This document shows positions 35,908 through 47,159 of a DNA stretch of 64,000 nucleotides, in pieces (position 1 is the first letter of the stretch; each line of letters starts with the position of its first letter). The position numbers and the translations under genes were made by a program. The notes under the pieces are model-generated. The model was not told where the DNA came from, searched no databases, and worked only from the letters and a program-made list of their open reading frames with translations. Source of the DNA: Hofstenia miamia (Eukaryota > Xenacoelomorpha > Acoela > Hofsteniidae); assembly GCA_900660155.1 (NCBI GenBank), contig CABFPE010000507.1, positions 541,321 through 605,320 on the forward strand, given 5' to 3'.

Positions 35908-38900
35908 TGTTTCTTGAAGTAATTTACCGGAATTAGATAAAGAATAATCGTAATCCGCATGCTTGAAGTATACAGTCTTATCTGAAATGGAAAGAGAATG
36001 AAAATTATCTTGTCAAAAATGCTTCTAAGTGTATTTAGTTAGTTTTACCAAATATTAAATTGTTATTAAAGTAAAAACAATTGTGTTCTTTCTTTAAATG
36101 AATTTTGCATCAATTTCTTGACACTAGTCAGATAAATGTCTATCTGAATAAAAACAAAATCATGATTGGCCTGACATTAAAGCATTTATTAATGTTTGCA
36201 ATTTGCCATAATAGAAACCAGAATACCACTGACCGTATCGAAAAGCATGCATTTATAAGTTTAGGGGCTCAAATGAGATATTGAAAATACATTTTTCTAT
36301 ATTATTTATAGTCAATTTACAGTTTAGATATAAAGTACTAGCATCACAAATTTTCGCCAAACCATTGAGGCGAGATTTCACCTCTATTTCACGATGTCAA
36401 TGGGGATCCACATGTAACCCATAGATCTTCACACTGCTTCACAAAATTTAAAATAAGCATGGTAAATTAAGACAAATACTAAAATGTGATACCAAAAAAT
36501 AAATTACCTTTTTATTGCAGTGCCATAAATGTATCCCAGTTTTCCTTCCTCACTCCAAAAATGCGCTTTTGGCAGCATTGCATTGATACAATTGGAACAA
36601 TGTTGAGCTGAAGATGAGTACTCCCAAGCAATTCGATAGCTATGTAAAATGCAAACGGATTTTGCATACAAAAGCGGACAACTGAATATGAAGTAAACTG
36701 CACTCGCAATCAAACATATACCGGTAAAGCGCTTTTTTACTTTACTTACATACTTACTATGTGATTTTATAAGATAGATATACGAGTAACAAATCACTTG
36801 AAAGACCACAGGCAAAAGTATTGTGAAAATAATTTCCAATATATAGTTTATAAATTTATTTTTACCATTTAGTGAGATGGGATTCATGTATGCATCTTGA
36901 TCATATTGGTACACAGGAAAGATTCCAAATGTACAATGAATTGAAGAGTCGTAAATAACCCAGCGAGATGCAAAATTCATGAAGTCCCATTGGGCATCAT
37001 GCGTGTACACCAAATTTATAAAAAGTGTTACTAAGACCACAATCCCAAGAAGAATTGAACGATTCAGTTTCGTCAAGACATATTTCGATTGGACGGGCAG
37101 CTTTGTCAGCAAAAGCCGTTCGAGTGATATTATCGCGAGAAGAGTAGGAGACAAGTACTGATTAAATCCACGGACAAAATTAATCACTTTGCAGATGTAA
37201 AAAAACTCTGGAGGGTTATACTTCCTGGTGTGCGTAACAAAAAACAATTCTCCAAACAATAGCTTAGGAGCAATCAATTCCAATCCTATTATTGTCAAAC
37301 GAACTAAGAGATTGAGAAGATCGACAATAGTTCCTGCGAAAATAAATAAGAAATTGAAATTCTTCATCAATAATTTGTGAAAAACAAGTATTGCCAAATA
37401 AATGTTAAGAGGAATGCCAAAAGCAAACCCTAATATACAAATAATTGCGTTTGTATAGGTCATTGCAAAATGGGATTCTTTAGACATGTATTGAAATCTG
37501 TGGTAATTTTCCTCATAGCTCTCCTTCCATTCCGGAAAATCACAAGGAATCACCTTTTTTCGTCTGCTGAATACGTTTTCAACATAAAATTTCGACGTCG
37601 ACTCATCCTAAAGCATTTAGTGTTGAGATATTTTCAAATTTCAAACCAACCTCTGATAAGCTAAAGTGCAGTTTTATCAAAAATAAATAACATACTTGGA
37701 AATAAACCGCGAGTTAGAAGAAATTGGCAAAAAACTGACACAACAACATCCTTTCAATATCAGTTGTTGGATGCAGAAAAAGTGATAATTAATTTAACAT
37801 TTATTGACCCTATTAAGGGGAGGGGTGGGTAAAATTACCCAAAGCTCCCTCATTTTATTCACAGCTCCTTCAAAAATCAATATTTTTGCTTGCAATNGCG
37901 TTCTGTTTGACATCCATGTGAGCTTTAAGTAACAGAAATTTCTAGGCGCATCGCGAATCTTGCCCTTGATGGTAAGAATTTGAATAATCTGATCTGTTGT
38001 GTACTCTAACTAACTCAATACTAATTGAACTTGAAATTTCAAATTCAAATTTTATATATTAAGGACTCAAAGCTGACATTTGTTAAATTAATTACTTATT
38101 TACAGATCTATGCCTGACCCCTAGAACATCTGTATTGGGTCGCAAAGCTGACAGGTGCAATCATTTAGATCATTTAGTTCAATACCTAGGCGCTAACTAA
38201 CTAGATGATGTTAAACGGAATTTTTTATTATTTACTTGTCTTAATTACATATAATTACATAGTATTTAAGAATATCGGTTTCATAATGATGCTAAGAAAC
38301 AACAAACCATTTTTGCAATAGAATCATTGTCAATACAATGAACTATTTCAGAAAGAGTGTCAAGGACAGCATATCTTACAACGGGCTCTTCGTCTTTCGC
38401 CAAGTCTTCAATTTCCTTCAGCATGGTACTTTGAATTGTCTCTTTATCAAGACACTGCACAATTGCACTCAAATTTGTAGCCATGGCCGATCTAACATCA
38501 TATTCAATATCCTTAAAAAATTAAAGTACATTAACTTGAAAATGTTATTTAAAATTTTTAATACTGTATAATTTTGCATTGATTGATCTAGTCACTGGCG
38601 CCAAAAAAAATGGAAGGATCTAAATTAGAATACAACAATTTACGATTAAATACAAAATACTTTTTTATATGCTAATGTAATAAATTTTTGAATTTTAGTT
38701 ACAAGCATCAAAAAATATCTTATGCAATGTTTACCTTCTAATCGTTTTTAATTGAGCAAAAATAGGATAACAACAAAGATTGATCCGACTCATTTCTACA
38801 CCTCTGTTTATTTTGAAAAATTACTCCGAGCTATTTTTAGTTGCCTGTCGCAATAATGATCAAAAATCTCAATTATTAATCTGGAAGCCATACTCAAATG

Positions 38901-39121
38901 GAATTCTCATTGTGATGCATAGTATATAGCATATAGTAATATGTTGGTGAAGCTTCTCCTGCACCGTAAAGTTAGTCAAGCATATAAAAGAAATATTTTT
39001 TGAAGTAATACATCTTATCTTTCAACCCGGTAAGGCTAATGATGCATGCAGTGAACTTATATGGCTGAACTTAAGATAGAGTACACACTCAGAAACATAC
39101 AATCAATGAACCATTTATTAT

Positions 39122-39160
<39 letters not shown>

Positions 39161-40155
39161 NCCATTTTCTTCAGGATCCGATTTCTTGTCCTTTTTGATA
39201 CTTCTGTAACACCTGCGTTGTCAAAAATCGTCTTGCTAGTTCTATGAGGGTTCTGTGATAAAGATCTTTTAATTTTCCTCAAATCCCTGCTTGTGATTAC
39301 ACTTGGCCTCCTCTTTTTATGTTTCTTTCTTTCAACCTTACCGTCATTGACAAATCTCTTCACAGTTCGGTGATCTCGTTTGAGAATTTTTGAAATTTCC
39401 AATGTAGACTTGTTATCTGCAAGAAGTGTAACAATTTCTTGTCTTTCTGTCCTTTGGCCATAATTGTTATTTTTTTAAATTTTGCAAACACTTATGGCTC
39501 ACCTTAAAATGTAAAAATCTGAAACAAACGAAAATTAATGAAAGTTTTTATATTCAAAGTACCTAATAATGACCTGTAATTGTTTATCATATACGAAGAA
39601 CCATTATATTTAACATATTACTAGTAATTTAGAAAAATATTGGGCGAACACTCTCTTGCAAACACTTTTGGCCCGCAGTGTATATATAGTTACATATTTT
39701 ACCTGGCAAAGAGTTGCTACCACGGGAAGAATATTTTGAATTAGGCTTTTCCTATCCAAAACTGATGCGACTTTACTAACCAATTTACATGTAGAAATTC
39801 TGGATTGTATATTTTGAGAAAGCTCTCTTTTTTTAAAAACAAAAGGTAGGATCATCTCATGAATTACTGCATTTGTTAGCCTTGGGATTACTTCCAAAAT
39901 GCAATTAGTCCAATGAAGCGCAATTTCTGAGGATTTGAGATTCGAGCCCTTTATCATCATTGGAAGTAAGTGTTCACTAAGAAGATTTGTTAAACTCTTA
40001 TGTTTTTCAAATAATTTTGTAAACGCAGCACATGCTTCCATTTGAATACTCAGATTTTCTTCAAGAAGTTTGGGAAGTTCATTAAGAATTGAAGTCGTTG
40101 TTGATTGGGGGCCATTGCAAAAGTCTTCTGGAAGCATCAGTATCGCACTTGATAT
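32880..40155 (-). CDS. PPP4R4: PPP4R4-like protein phosphatase 4 regulatory subunit 4, copy B (exons 2-4 found)
   Basis: Minus-strand exons are 40155-39703, 38511-38308 and 34274-32880, all phase 0, giving 683 residues with exon 1 not found (expected about 50 more). It aligns along its length with copy A: ISSAILMLPEDFCNGPQS, LSQNIQSRISTCKL, DIEYDVRSAMATNL, EIEDLAKDEE, FYRKLCT, FNFPAM and a basic tail. By my count exon 3 keeps about 44 of 68 residues. Every frame is open and the splice borders match copy A position for position, so this looks like a functional, diverged paralogue and not a pseudogene. Its expected role is again a HEAT scaffold for the PP4 catalytic subunit. Intron 2 holds a Tc1 relic; intron 3 holds a GPCR gene. 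Exon 1 may lie beyond the window or be replaced. Confidence 0.9.
34275..36503. other. Intron 3 of PPP4R4 copy B, proximal part
   Basis: AT-rich intronic sequence with a (TA)n run at 35865-35905. No coding signal is visible. Confidence 0.6.
36504..37553 (-). CDS. Class-A-like G protein-coupled receptor, nested in PPP4R4 copy B intron
   Basis: A single open frame of about 350 residues. The first residue at 37553 is a GTG; the frame stays open upstream to an acceptor-like TTTAG before GATGAG (about 37612), so either an upstream exon exists or translation starts at the first in-frame ATG (37487). Helices can be seen for TM1 (NAIICILGFAFGIPLN), TM2 (with Asp in IVDLLNLL), TM3 (ending SLERLLL in the DRY position), TM4, TM5 (ILLPVVFQVICYSYIYLI, with the conserved Pro and Tyr) and TM6 (VYFIFSCPLLY). 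Cysteines in FFYICKV and SSIHCTFG fit the TM3-loop 2 disulphide. TM7 is poor: SNCINAML is followed by charged residues and there is no NPxxY. The frame ends at AAAAAG-GTAATT, which could be a donor. The ligand is unknown. Confidence 0.75.
   Translation of the reverse strand: MIPCDFPEWKESYEENYHRFQYMSKESHFAMTYTNAIICILGFAFGIPLNIYLAILVFHKLLMKNFNFLFIFAGTIVDLLNLLVRLTIIGLELIAPKLLFGELFFVTHTRKYNPPEFFYICKVINFVRGFNQYLSPTLLAIISLERLLLTKLPVQSKYVLTKLNRSILLGIVVLVTLFINLVYTHDAQWDFMNFASRWVIYDSSIHCTFGIFPVYQYDQDAYMNPISLNGKNKFINYILEIIFTILLPVVFQVICYSYIYLIKSHSKYVSKVKKRFTGICLIASAVYFIFSCPLLYAKSVCILHSYRIAWEYSSSAQHCSNCINAMLPKAHFWSEEGKLGYIYGTAIKR
37614..38307. other. Intron 3 of PPP4R4 copy B, distal part
   Basis: No gene seen. 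It contains one ambiguous base (N at 37897) near a short GC-richer patch (37810-37830). Confidence 0.5.
38308..38511 (-). CDS. PPP4R4: PPP4R4 copy B exon 3
   Basis: 68 codons, DIEYDVRSAM...NDSIAKM, followed by GTTTGT. Its length equals that of copy A exon 3, and both donors are GTT-type, which supports the non-consensus donor chosen in copy A. Confidence 0.9.
39121..39682 (-). mobile_element. 5' half of a Tc1-like transposon in PPP4R4 copy B intron 2
   Basis: On the minus strand the element starts at CACTGCGGGCCAAAAGTGTT (39682), a Tc1-type terminal repeat next to TA. A transposase N-terminus follows: YGQRTERQEIVTLLADNKS, then the helix-turn-helix EISKILKRDHRTVKRFV, a basic linker GKVERKKHKKRRPS, and TEVSKRTRNRILKKM. 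This is the paired DNA-binding region of Tc1 transposases. The frame stays open for over 110 codons but lacks a clear start Met. It stops at an N base (39161) and a (TA)n run (39124-39159); the catalytic half is missing. Confidence 0.82.
39703..40155 (-). CDS. PPP4R4: PPP4R4 copy B exon 2
   Basis: 151 codons from ISSAILMLPEDF (after ATTTTAG) to VATLCQ, followed by GTAAAA. The borders are the same as copy A exon 2, with one codon fewer near residue 32 of the exon. Confidence 0.9.
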
Positions 40156-42639
40156 CTAAAATTGTGTGTCACAATCATGTATCTATACACTACTTTAAAT
40201 CCGAGGCGAATTTTTGTCAAATTTTCTTAATCTTAAACATTGTGGTGCTTTTTAACAGCAGAAACTGTTTGTCCACATTTTCAAACATTTTTATGCAAGC
40301 TTTTTAGAAAACATGGATGTTGACAATTTGATTGGTTAATGTATTCGATTCCATGTAATAATAAACATGTGTAATAAAGTTTATTTCTGTTACTGAAGTA
40401 CTTGAAAAGATTAACTGATTTTTCAAATGAATCTGTTATTTATAACTTTGAAATTCTTCTCGTACCTAATGTTGGGACAATCAGGTCCAAAATCCATGGG
40501 AACGATTACTAAGCTAGCTGGTTCTTTTTATGCAAACCTAGGGAAGTGTGCAGTGTTCATTGACAGAATTTGTAGTGTCTCAAGGTTTCGGACTATCACT
40601 TGAGGAAACTATCAAATAATCCTAGTCATTTTAGTGTTAACAAAGTTTAGTTTGGCATTGTGGGGCTTTAATTTATGTCCACTCACATGATGAAACAGCT
40701 AAACCGTTTGAGAATAATGCTTTATCAGTTCAGAAAAAATTGCGATAAAACTGCAGAATTTGATGTTGGAATTGCTAAACGAAATATGTTGGATATGTTC
40801 TTGACCAAAAAATGAATGTATATTTGGATATGAACAATGAAATAGATATTTTAACTGTTCATCACAGGCTATACTCTATTATAAATTATAAATTAAACTT
40901 AAATGTTAGGATTGTGGTCTGGGTTAGTTTTTTATGCTCTCGCAATCGTGCTAAAATTTCTCAAAGACAAGCTGTATTGGAATAATTGCCTCAGCTTGCG
41001 AATAGAGATTTGAAAAATGCTTTATTTATTTTCCATAAATAAAAAAGAAAAGAAACAGTCATGTAATTGATATAATTAATTGAATCAAGTAATTACAGCC
41101 GCACAATTTTGTCACACCGCTGTGACCACAATGCAGTTTCTCCAGATTTCCTTCAAAAGCTCCCGTAATCCCTCAAGGGCTGTGATCTGTTCAATCTGAT
41201 TTTTTCCTATGGTGTGTTGTGAAGGAAAAGTTATTCTCGAGGAATCTAAACATACTTCTTAAGCTTCAAACGGTGATAGTCACTAACATTGAAAATTTTT
41301 TTGCCAAACTTTGAAGATGATCTTCTAGAGCATGCAAAATGTACGTTTGCAACGCTTTGTTAAGTAAGCGCATCTGTCATTTTACTGTAACTTGAGTTTT
41401 TGGACACTTTATATTTAGCATGTTTATCTGAAGATAATTCACTTTTCAACATGATGTTTAGTATAATGTCATTGATGGCAATGGGCATGCTTTTACTTGT
41501 TCTCAGAGGTAATGTCTGTAGAAGCAAATTGTGTGCTCGAAATAGAACCTGATTGCCGGATCATATTCATCACGGTATTTAGAGCTTCGACTTTAGGCTA
41601 GTTTTCAGAAAAAAGCTCATTAAAAACTGTGTCTCATGCTGAGGCACGAATTTCATCTAAATATATTAAGTTTCTTTTGCGAATTAAGATCACAGGCAAG
41701 TTAAGATCACATCCAAATATTAGAGATGAAAACTGTAGTAGGTGCTTAAATTTCAGCAATGGATCACTGGGTAATGATATTTTCAACCGAGTCGTAGGGT
41801 GATATAAGAAAGCATCATTATTTGGTTGATAATTGTCATAAAGAGAATAGATCCTGAATTCTAGGTTTTTTAACATAACAGTCTTTTTCATTGCATCACA
41901 TTCAATTTGACACTTTCAATGTGATTGATATACGTGCTTACTTGTTTATCACAACAGGAGTGACAGCCATTAATTAATTGCGAAAAATCAGAAGACTTCA
42001 TTTATCACGCAACAACGCCACTTTGCGGAATGAGCATACGTTTCTGTAGCTATCGGTTTACAGATGCAGAATTAATTGAGAATAAACGCAAGCATTGCTA
42101 AATGAAAAGCATATATCAAAATAATGTAGAGTTTACCAAAAAGTTACAGGGCATTTGTAGGTGAAAAACAGAGATGGATCCATTTTTGGCAAACAAAGTT
42201 GAGGTTCAAATTTTTTGTAACTCTACGTTTATGTGCAACTATAGTTTTATTTTTATATCGAAGTATACTAATGTTGGAAACATAATTATTATACAATTGA
42301 AGATGAACTTAAAAATGATAATTCTGCTTCTCTATTTAGTATTCTACCAATTATACGTGAATTAGAACAATCTATTGGCATCCGGATGCACGGTTACAAT
42401 TATTGAAAAAACATGTTTTGAATTACCCCTTTCACGCTTTCAGCGAGGCAAACCAACTTATCGCTATAAGAGATCTGACACAATAGCCTAACAATAAAAA
42501 TCATTTAATAATAATTTTTATGCAATAAAATTTGTATAGTATAACCTCTTAGCCAAAAAAATATTTTTGAAGAACTTTAATACGCGATTTTTATCAGCAG
42601 AAACCAGATTTTCAATAATTGATAAATTGGTAATGAACA
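40156..42639. other. No gene recognised; decayed coding-like tract at 41600-41930
   Basis: I searched the minus strand here for PPP4R4 copy B exon 1 and did not find it. The minus-strand tract at 41891-41634 has an 85-codon frame that continues with DTVFNELFSENWPKVEALN in the next segment. It looks like an old coding sequence, but I cannot assign a family. Confidence 0.45.
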
Positions 42640-43142
42640 AAATATTATGAGACAAGATTTATTCCAGCAACCTTTGATGAGTTCAAGAACAATGTTCCTC
42701 ATTGCTGTCTGCGTTGTCATTTCATAATACGTTGTACATTTTTGTCAGTATATAAGAAAATCTGAGCAATAGTTAGAATGTTAAACTTCTGAAAGTTGGT
42801 GATGATTTGATTTCAATTGATAACAACCCTTTGTCATCATCTAGTTCAATTGAGTACAAGTAATTAACTCAAAGCACACCGCATACAGTTCATCAGGCAT
42901 TGAATGCTCTAGATTCTTTTTTAAAAATAGCCTTCATTACATTCTTCAGGAAATTTGCAATGAAATCGTCTTGAGGCGGAATTTGGTGTTTTCCAGCAGC
43001 TCAGTCGTAGCAAATATTATATTGGTTACTATCAGTTCTCTACAAGTTTAATGTAGAATTGTTGATGATGTCAGATGTAAATGAAAATCAACCTGTGGCA
43101 CTGCTAAACTAGTGGAAATTGAGCATGATAAAATTTAGCATT
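42640..43142 (+). other. Possible decayed transposase segment, family uncertain
   Basis: A plus-strand reading gives FKNSLHYILQEICNEIVLRRNLVFSSSSV around 42920-43010, a coding-like phrase without a confident family. It lies upstream of a fragment with a YIAGY motif at 43565-43690, and both could come from one element split by the purine-rich block. Confidence 0.3.
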
Positions 43143-43564
43143 GTATGAATTATAAAGCAACGGGGACAGTCACCGGAGATGAATTAGGAGCAGATAAACG
43201 TGTAAGCAAAGCGAGAGAAAGGATCAGCAAAGAGGAAAGACAGCCGAGATTTCTTGAAGCGCGAGGAAAAAGTCAATGGCAGCTGGAGGTTTGAGTCAGA
43301 AGGAAATTAGCCGAACCACAAGCACGGTTAAAAAACGAGTGAAGGGTGCGATGTTTCTTGAGACGATGAACAGAGAACGCAACAACACCCTCAGAGGAAG
43401 TACATTGGGAATTCGAGAATGGGAATCAAATGGATCAAGGTCCAGATGGCGAGTTAGTAAACGATTGAACAGAAGGAGATCACAGGCATGAAAGTGAAGT
43501 GACGGCGGGAGAGTGGAGAATTTGATCAGGGTTTCTTTGTATGGTATGCGAGAAATCCATTTCA
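43143..43564. other. Purine-rich, GC-richer island
   Basis: About 400 bases in which the plus strand is strongly enriched in A and G (GAGAAAGGATCAGCAAAGAG is typical) and clearly more GC-rich than either flank. A 71-codon frame (43276-43491) encodes an Arg/Ser-rich peptide with no recognised domain. The sharp compositional edges suggest inserted DNA. Confidence 0.6.
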
Positions 43565-43690
43565 ACTAAGTACACTCAATGCAAGAAATGAGCTAGCAAT
43601 TGTATTTTACATAGCTGGTTATATCATTTGCAACAGAGAACCAGGAGATGACTTGTCTTCTGTTTGTAATTCATGTTACTTTTCAATTCA
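43565..43690 (+). pseudogene. Transposase-like C-terminal fragment with YIAGY motif
   Basis: Reads STLNARNELAIVFYIAGYII and then CNREPGDDLSSVCNSCYFSI. A hydrophobic YIAGY followed by a CxxC pair resembles the C-terminal segment of P-element/THAP-type transposases. It is only about 40 residues, so the family is tentative. Confidence 0.35.
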
Positions 43691-44667
43691 AGATTTTTGC
43701 AGAAACTATTACATGAAATTTATAATTTTTCATCGTTTGTACTTTATTGCCTTCTTGCTGGTATCAAGTGTACTACAAACTACGACAGTGACAGTGCATT
43801 GAATTTCTACAAAAAATTTGTGTTTGATTTGTTGCATAAATTCATTTTTATAATCAGATGTGCAGGCTAGCTTTTTCAAACAAATTTTTTTTAAGAATTA
43901 CTAGTAAATGCATAAATTTACTTAGTGATGTTGTGTTTCTATGCTTTTAAACTATTTGCATTTACACAAATTATAAATTTATGGCGCTTTTTTTTACTTT
44001 ATCTCAATCAATGAATGGTTTTCACTCCTGTTGTACTAACGCTAAAAAGCCTGAGTGACCAAATTTGACCTCCTTGCACATTTTAAGTACACTTGTAATG
44101 CCTAATTTATGAGAACTTAAATAGAAAAACATCTTATTTTGTTCTTCTGATACTTTCTTTCATTTGCTTTTGTTTTGGGTAGTTATACTTAAATGGATCA
44201 ATTTTGACAACTGCATGAATTTAAGGTATAGAATCGTCAGGCTTTCTAGGGTTAAGCACTTCTTGAATATATACAGAAAATTTTGATTTTTAAAGAAAAG
44301 TAATTTATGCAAAATAATCACTAAGAACATACAACAAATGTAAATGTAAAGCACTAAATAATTATGAACAATTAATGTTGCTTCTATGTTCGGGTTAAGA
44401 TCAATGACCTTTAAAAGCTTCACCTCTATTCGAAATAGCATGGCATTGGATACGTTTATTTACAAATCTACACAGCTTAATAAAAATACAGTAGAACTAA
44501 AATAATTTTATAAGCAATAACTTTGAGTAAGATAGTCCTAAAATTGCAGCACAAACTATCATAATGATATCAAAATTTCCTATTTATTGAATACAATTAA
44601 TATAATTCATTTTTCTAATATATGGCCGTCATTTCACTCATGTTATTTTGTCAAATATAGTACTATG

Positions 44668-44951
44668 TAGTGATGTGCGAGCCGCCGATTTTTCCGCCCT
44701 AGCTCACCCACCCTCGCTGTTCAACGCTTAACCCGCCCGTGACCCGCCCGATTCCAATAAAAACATTACTATCAGCTGTTCACTAAGCTGTTATATTTAA
44801 CTGTGGTAGATTTGAAATATAGCAAAGTTGTGATTTGAGATATAGCAAACAGAATTGCAATCAGAGATTTGTGTTTTAAGATATAGTAAACAGAATAGAC
44901 TTACAATGCTTTTATCTTTTCTTCTCTATGCCAGCCCGTGGCACACCACTA
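44668..44951. mobile_element. hAT-type MITE, 284 bp, perfect target duplication
   Basis: The left end is TAGTGATGTGCGAGCCGCC. The right end on the minus strand is TAGTGGTGTGCCACGGG, sharing TAGTG-TGTGC-A. The octamer GTACTATG occurs exactly at 44660-44667 and 44952-44959. GC-rich ends surround an AT-rich interior. No coding capacity. Confidence 0.92.
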
Positions 44952-44959
44952 GTACTATG

Positions 44960-47159
44960 GTCTTTCAAAAAATATATCAGAATTATGACTTATTTCGTTT
45001 CCTATATATTTCTGCGAAGATTCATCCTTCATATAAATGTTTATTAAATTTTGATCTGTTATCATTTGATTCCATTTAAGTTACTTAAGTAGCAAAATAT
45101 GTTCTTCAATCGATTTAAGTAGCACATATATATATATATATATATATATATGTATTCTACTAGTAAGATTTGCTCCCGTTTTCCATTTTTTCGCATATTT
45201 TGTCACAAATCAATAGTGTACATGATCCATGCGATTTTTTGGCGATTGTTGCTATTTGAGAATTTACTATCTGTTAAAATTCGAGAGTGTAATCGATATC
45301 AAATCTATAAAGATTAATTGCTTACTTCAAATAGCAAGCAGACTCCAAAACGCCAATTTTATTAACGATTCACACATTTGCATTTATATTTAGCCTACTG
45401 TTTAATGATTATGTTGAATTTTTAAATTTAGTTTGTAATTAGTTACATTTGTTTATCGGAATGACGATTTAGCAACAGTTTTTATAATTAAATATAAAGA
45501 CTGTAATGACATAATTTATTCAAACCCAGTTAGGCAGCACTAGTTATTATAGTTTTAAATAACAAATGTTTTTATAATTTAAAATATTTTCTTACAAGTT
45601 TTAAAGTTAAGAATAAAGACGTGTTTATTAAATTCATTGGGATGTCATATTTTGGTAGATGTCATTTCCAGTATTCATCTGGAAATCTAAGGATGTTTCT
45701 TAATGTCTGTTCTGGGAGGAATCCCATAAAAGCTATGCGTTTTGCACATCTATTTAATATCAGATTCATCGTATTAAAAGTTTCGGTTGCAAAGTGTTTT
45801 ATATTGATAAACTTATCATTACTAAACTAATCTACAAAAAACATTTAGATGAGATGCTAAATTAAGATTTATCAGCATAGTAGATATATCTTTCCTAAGA
45901 CATTCGCTAAAATGTAAGACGCAGAAGTAGTAGATGAAACTTGCTTACAATTTATTGGAGATCATTTTTCCGTAAGCTCATGCTTAGAGGGAAAATGGTT
46001 CAAATTCATCAATGTTTATAGAAAAACATATGAATATGTAAATAGTGTGTGTGGACTTTTCATTTAGAGGGAGTTGTTTAAAACATTGCATAAGATTTTT
46101 GTTTTCATAGTTTTCCTGACTACATTTTTTCAAAATCTATTTTACAAAAATTAAGATCAAACTCAGGAAAGGTAAGATCAATTCCAGAAAAAGTGATATC
46201 CAATTCAGAAAGAGTAAGATTGAAGTTTTCATAAACCAAACCAAGGGGAGGGAACATGAGGGTAATTATTGTCCAATTTTTAAGTTATTTTCAGTCTAAG
46301 GCGTCAAGTTACAGTTTTTTGGATCTGCACCTTTAAGATATAGCGTTTCTTGTAGAGAAGAGGCGTTGCATTTTTAGAAGGATATATACTTTAGACAGCA
46401 ACCACCGATTGATTAGCTGGTTTCAGCCTTTTGCAGAGCTTCTATTTTGCACCATAAAATTTATTATTATATTGCTACATACTTTGGCTAATTAGAGACT
46501 TTGGTTAATTACAACTTGCAAATTTTGATTATGAACTTCTATTAGTCTATGACTATTGACTATCAAAAAATATGCGCTGACTAGCTCCATTTGAAACAAA
46601 TTTTTGTTTTTTAGATTTATCAAATGTTGATCCATTACAAGATTTAAAGGAAATGTTAAAATTCACATGTTTGCAATAATTATTAGAGCAGGCCATTTTG
46701 AAGACCTATTGCTCCATTAATTTTTTCTTTTTTGGAACTTCAAATCGCCAGGAGGGGATTTAGCTTTCATAATCTCTAAATTCTGTAATGATAATTCAAA
46801 ATGATTTCCTAAATACATTTTTTAAAAATTAAATTAGAGATAATATTTTGACATTTAAAAGCTGCCATTACGCTATAAATGCTGAGACATTTCCAGATTT
46901 GGCAAATTTGTATACTTTGCTATCATAAATAAGTAATAAGACATTCCTAATAAACATGCCAATAAATATATTTCAACATACGAAACCATGTCAGTATTAT
47001 ACAAATAATTCCATTAAAACTTACTAGATTTTATCATAATAGTTAATGTTCTAAATCTTAAATAATTTATAAATATAAATTGCTTTGTTTCTTAAATTTT
47101 AAACTTGGTTGAAAACTAAAATGCGAAATTGTTAAAAATGAAGAGCGAAAAATAAATAT
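44960..47159. other. No gene recognised
   Basis: AT-rich DNA with a (TA)n run at 45124-45151. A 69-codon frame at 45621-45830 has no recognisable motif. Confidence 0.55.
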
